This document shows, one piece after another, positions 19,704 to 22,154 of a stretch of DNA of 22,154 nucleotides. The number at the start of each line of letters is the position of its first letter. Position 1 is the stretch's first letter. The notes under the pieces are model-generated. The model made no database searches, was not told where the DNA came from, and saw nothing but the letters and a program-made list of their open reading frames with translations. This DNA comes from Candidatus Altimarinota bacterium (lineage in GTDB: Bacteria > Patescibacteriota > Gracilibacteria > BD1-5 > UBA2023), in contig DNKW01000066.1 of assembly GCA_003488655.1 (NCBI GenBank), forward strand, positions 910 to 23,063. Reading direction: 5' to 3'. Both the position numbers and the translations under genes were made by a program.

Positions 19704-20582
19704 ATGAACACACCTTCAAAAAATACCGAGATAGAAATGCGTCGCTCATCATTGCATATAATAGAATCCGGGAATCAAATAATCCGACAGCTTCAAGAAA
19801 GCTCCCGCGGATTTGAAACATTCTTCTCCCTCCTCAGCCATACGGTATGGCAATCCCCTTTGGAGCTTGCGGAAGCATGGATATATCTGGTTGCCAAAGA
19901 GGATTATATGATACTTCTTCAGCCCGATGAAGATCTGGAAATACAAAGGGCAAAATCACAGATACGAACAAATATAGTGAATTTTGTTTCCGAGAAAATA
20001 CATATCTTTTATGAAAACCCGACCTTTCTTCAACAGCTCAAATCAAAATTTCTCGTGCTCCATACTCTAGTACAGAATCTACCTATCACCGATCAGGACA
20101 GAATCCTCGCGAAACATATCGGAATACCCTATAGAACTTGGCAGAATATGCTCGGGCTCTTTTCGCATTATCCGGAATTCTTGGAGGTACTGAAACTCGA
20201 GAATACCAATCTCTTTGAATGAATCGATGATTCTGGGGAAACGGGATACATCCTCGGCGTTCCGGAAGTAAATCAGAAACAGACCGATTCCATCTGATCC
20301 ATCGTGGGAATACAGATAGAAGAACAACTAAGTGCGGAGGTAGATGTAACTAAGGATGGGAGACTAATGATCAGAACGAAAAAAACCCCGGCATTTTTCA
20401 TCACTGAAACGGTACTGAGACGATACGAAAAAGTAATCGGCATGGAGCAGGAGCGCTCCGAAATAAGAACCGCCATGCGAGGCCGACTCGATGATATATC
20501 CGTATGGAAAAGACGATTCTGAGGAGGCGGAAGTTCTCGACGGGAACCCGCACCAAAACTCGTACCGGAAGGACGGCTTTAG
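19704..20582 (+). CDS. Conserved-looking protein of unknown function, 292 aa
   Basis: The frame runs from ATG 19704 through three TGA=Gly codons (20220-20222, 20295-20297, 20520-20522; residues 173, 198, 273) to TAG 20580-20582. Residues 1-170 look all-helical and soluble, with 'SPLELAEAWIYLVAKEDY' and 'DRILAKHIGIPYRTWQNMLG'. The segment 195-270 is charged with beta and helical stretches ('DVTKDGRLMIRTKKTPAFF'). The tail 'RRFGGGGSSRREPAPKLV' is Gly-rich and basic. No signal peptide or membrane helix, so probably cytoplasmic. I recognise no family. It is divergent from the giant surface-protein gene and ends at a strong terminator, so it is monocistronic; a regulatory or secretion-partner link to the giant gene is speculative. 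Standard-code reading stops at residue 172. Confidence 0.8.
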
Positions 20583-20597
20583 ATACCCGAAGAATTG

Positions 20598-20632
20598 CAA
20601 ACAATCCCCCGAAATTTCGGGGGATTGTTTTT
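20598..20632 (+). terminator. Strong intrinsic terminator
   Basis: A palindrome, AACAATCCCCCGAAA and its mirror, centred between 20614 and 20615, forms a GC-rich stem with a short loop and then TTTTT (20628-20632). It lies 15 nt after the stop of the 292-residue gene and can also work in reverse because A residues precede it. Confidence 0.85.
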
Positions 20633-20635
20633 GCT

Positions 20636-20686
20636 CGTCATTCCCGCGAAGGCTCCCGAAGGCAGTACTATAGAGTGCGGGGATCT
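20636..20686. repeat. Remnant of a GTCATTCCCGCGAAGGC-type repeat
   Basis: CGTCATTCCCGCGAAGGC at 20636-20653 followed by GCGGGGATCT (ending 20686) resembles a widespread bacterial intergenic repeat arm (family recollection). Only one arm is seen; the mirror arm ending in GAATGAC is absent, so this is a solo or truncated copy. It lies between the terminator and the stop of the next gene. Confidence 0.5.
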
Positions 20687-20694
20687 ACCGATTG

Positions 20695-21174
20695 TTATTC
20701 CTTAAGATAAATAGCTTTGTAGTCTATTTCTTTATCCTGCAAGCACTCGTTTCTTATAGCCTTCATAAGAATATTCTCATCATGAATAAATGAGGATTGA
20801 AATTTTTCCCTATCAACATTCAACTTTATATAAGAATCAATGTAATTATTAAGTGCAATCTTAACCTTGCTAGAAGCATATATCCACGAACTGAACAAGG
20901 CCTTCTCAAAATCAGGCAAATATTGCATCTTCTCCTTTCAATCTTTTGTTATTACTCTTAATCAGAGTATTAATTCATGATAGAACTGCATTTTTAAATC
21001 ATGCCTTTTCCTTTCAATTTCCAAATAATGAGTTACAAAGTAACCAACTATTGCAAATATCACAGTCGTAGTTCATGCAATAATATCCTTATTAATTCAA
21101 AAATAAACCTGTAGTCAGATTGAAGTTATTAATATTACCAAGGATATAAATCCTAATTTTGTGATTGTTTTCAT
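20695..21174 (-). CDS. Small two-helix membrane protein, UGA-rich, unknown function
   Basis: With TGA=Gly the frame extends from ATG 21172-21174 to TAA 20695-20697, 159 residues; standard reading leaves only the last 77. TGA codons are at 21115, 21097, 21073, 20962 and 20938 (first plus-strand base of each), residues 20, 26, 34, 71 and 79, so five of seven glycines use UGA. The N-terminus has two hydrophobic helices (about 7-25 and 34-50), followed by a charged, probably cytoplasmic helical region ('HYLEIERKRHDLKMQFYHEL', then 'FEKALFSSWIYASSKVKIAL'). No family recognised. The region is visibly AT-richer than its neighbours. It starts 57 nt after the dnaK stop with dnaK's terminator between, so it may rely on read-through or an unseen promoter. 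Confidence 0.75.
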
Positions 21175-21188
21175 ATTTATAACTAGTT

Positions 21189-21224
21189 AAAAACAAGGTC
21201 CCCACTCTCTCAAGTGGGGACCTT
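21189..21224 (-). terminator. Intrinsic terminator of dnaK
   Basis: Perfect 12-bp stem AAGGTCCCCACT (21195-21206) / AGTGGGGACCTT (21213-21224) with a 6-nt loop. On the minus strand it is followed by GTTTTT (21194-21189), the expected U-tract, and begins 8 nt after the dnaK stop. Confidence 0.88.
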
Positions 21225-21231
21225 TAAAATA

Positions 21232-22154
21232 CTATTTCTCTTCCACCTCAGCATCCACACTTCCATCGTCTTTCTTCTCGTTGTTGTCTTTTACATTCAC
21301 TCACTCCTCTGACTCGGGAGTTCCTCCTTTGGAGTAGATTTCCTGTCCGATTTTCATCATGACTTCATTGAGTGGATTCATCGCGGCGTCAATGGCTTCC
21401 TTGGAAGCATCGGCGTCGGCGAGAACCTTCCGGAGCTCTTCGATCTTGGTCGTAGCCTCCGTTCCGAGAGCTGCGTCGAATTTCCCTTCGTTGTCTTTGA
21501 GGGTCTTTTCGGCTTGGTACACCGCACTATCGGCATGGTTGCGGGCTTCGATGGATTCCTTTTTCTTCTGGTCGGCTTCTCGGTTCGCTTCCGCCTCTTT
21601 TACGAGTCGGTCAACTTCCTTGTCGTCCATACCGGTCGAACCTTGGATGGTAATCTTCTGTTCTTTTCCGGTTCCCTTATCTTTGGCGGTTACATGGAGC
21701 ACTCCGGAAGCGTCGATATCGAAAGTCACCTCGACCTGCGGAACTCCGCGCGGAGCTCCGGCAATACCGGAGAGGACGAATCGTCCGAGATCTTTATTGT
21801 CCGTCGCCATCTCGCGCTCCCCTTGGAGAACGTGGATTTCCACGGAATCCTGATTGTCCATCGCCGTTGAGTACACTTGAGATTTGCTCGTTGGAATCGT
21901 GGTATTGCGTTCAATCATCCGAGTCATAACTCCTCCGAGCGTCTCGATACCAAGAGAGAGTGGAGTAACATCAAGAAGGAGGACGTCTTTTACGTCTCCT
22001 TGAATGATTCCCGCCTGGATTGCTGCTCCGAGAGCCACGGCTTCATCCGGGTTTACGGATGCGTTCGGCTTTTTGGAGAAGAATGCTTCCACTTTGGAAA
22101 GCACCAATGGTACCCGAGTCGAACCTCCGACGAGAATGACTTCGTCAATTTGAC
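21232..22154 (-). CDS. dnaK: Chaperone protein DnaK (Hsp70), C-terminal part
   Basis: ATP-dependent protein-folding chaperone; the N-terminal part of the ATPase domain lies beyond the window. The visible part begins in that domain with '[11 protein letters not shown]' and '[15 protein letters not shown]', continues through the linker '[16 protein letters not shown]', the substrate-binding domain ('[17 protein letters not shown]', '[19 protein letters not shown]', '[12 protein letters not shown]') and the helical lid, to the acidic tail. TGA 21301-21303 is read as Gly and adds a further 22 residues ending '[12 protein letters not shown]', matching the usual DnaK C-terminal tail; the true stop is TAG 21232-21234. 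A strong terminator follows. Confidence 0.96.

Noticed and set aside
339-22154. TGA as tryptophan (table 4) or selenocysteine
   Set aside because: TGG already encodes Trp in the same proteins, the conserved columns demand Gly, and 21 selenocysteines in one structural protein without SECIS elements is implausible.

Overview
The window reads cleanly only if TGA is a glycine codon rather than a stop (NCBI translation table 25). Ten of the fifteen genes contain in-frame TGA, 37 codons in all, several at glycines that are conserved in their families: the NusA KH2 loop GKGG, SmpB 'YEAGIKLTG', UppS 'HLGFIMDGNRRW' and L9 'KIFGGLG'. All fifteen genes end in TAA (11) or TAG (4), and none needs TGA as a terminator. 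Table 25 is known from Absconditabacteria (SR1) and Gracilibacteria (BD1-5/GN02) of the Patescibacteria/CPR, so the source is very probably one of these. A short NusA without C-terminal extensions fits. I cannot decide between the two phyla from this window.

Layout. 1-205: C-terminal tail of an unidentified protein. 206-338: promoter followed by a terminator-like hairpin in front of nusA. 339-4437, plus strand: compact housekeeping cluster nusA, a zinc-ribbon ORF, rplI (L9), ruvX, uppS, a cytidine/deoxycytidylate deaminase and smpB. 4438-4694: gene-free convergent spacer with nested and crossing inverted repeats. 4695-19522, minus strand: trxB, a palindromic repeat, a bacterial-PH-domain membrane protein, tsaB, and then one uninterrupted 12,525-bp gene for a secreted 4,174-residue protein. 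19523-19703: divergent promoter region. 19704-20582, plus strand: an unknown 292-residue protein ending at a strong terminator. 20695-21174, minus strand: a small two-helix membrane protein with very heavy TGA use. 21232-22154, minus strand: the C-terminal part of dnaK with its own terminator.

The standout is the giant gene. It holds 21 in-frame TGA codons, so a standard-code caller would cut it into more than a dozen 'hypothetical' pieces. Read with TGA=Gly it has a signal peptide, an alpha/beta N-terminal domain, cysteine-containing hydrophobic segments, Ig/invasin-like domains, FG-GAP and DxDxDG calcium-type repeats, a helical middle with a CxxC motif, and a Leu-Pro repeat rod. It looks like a surface or secreted adhesin-like structural protein. 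It leads an operon with tsaB and the PH-domain gene, and lies opposite an unknown gene sharing its promoter region.

Two subtler signals may be new. First, no gene start has a Shine-Dalgarno sequence; four of them instead carry AACTT exactly 13 nt upstream of ATG, followed by a pyrimidine-rich leader. Second, the 4438-4694 spacer has crossing complementary arms (pseudoknot topology) and may be a structured RNA or a mobile palindromic element.
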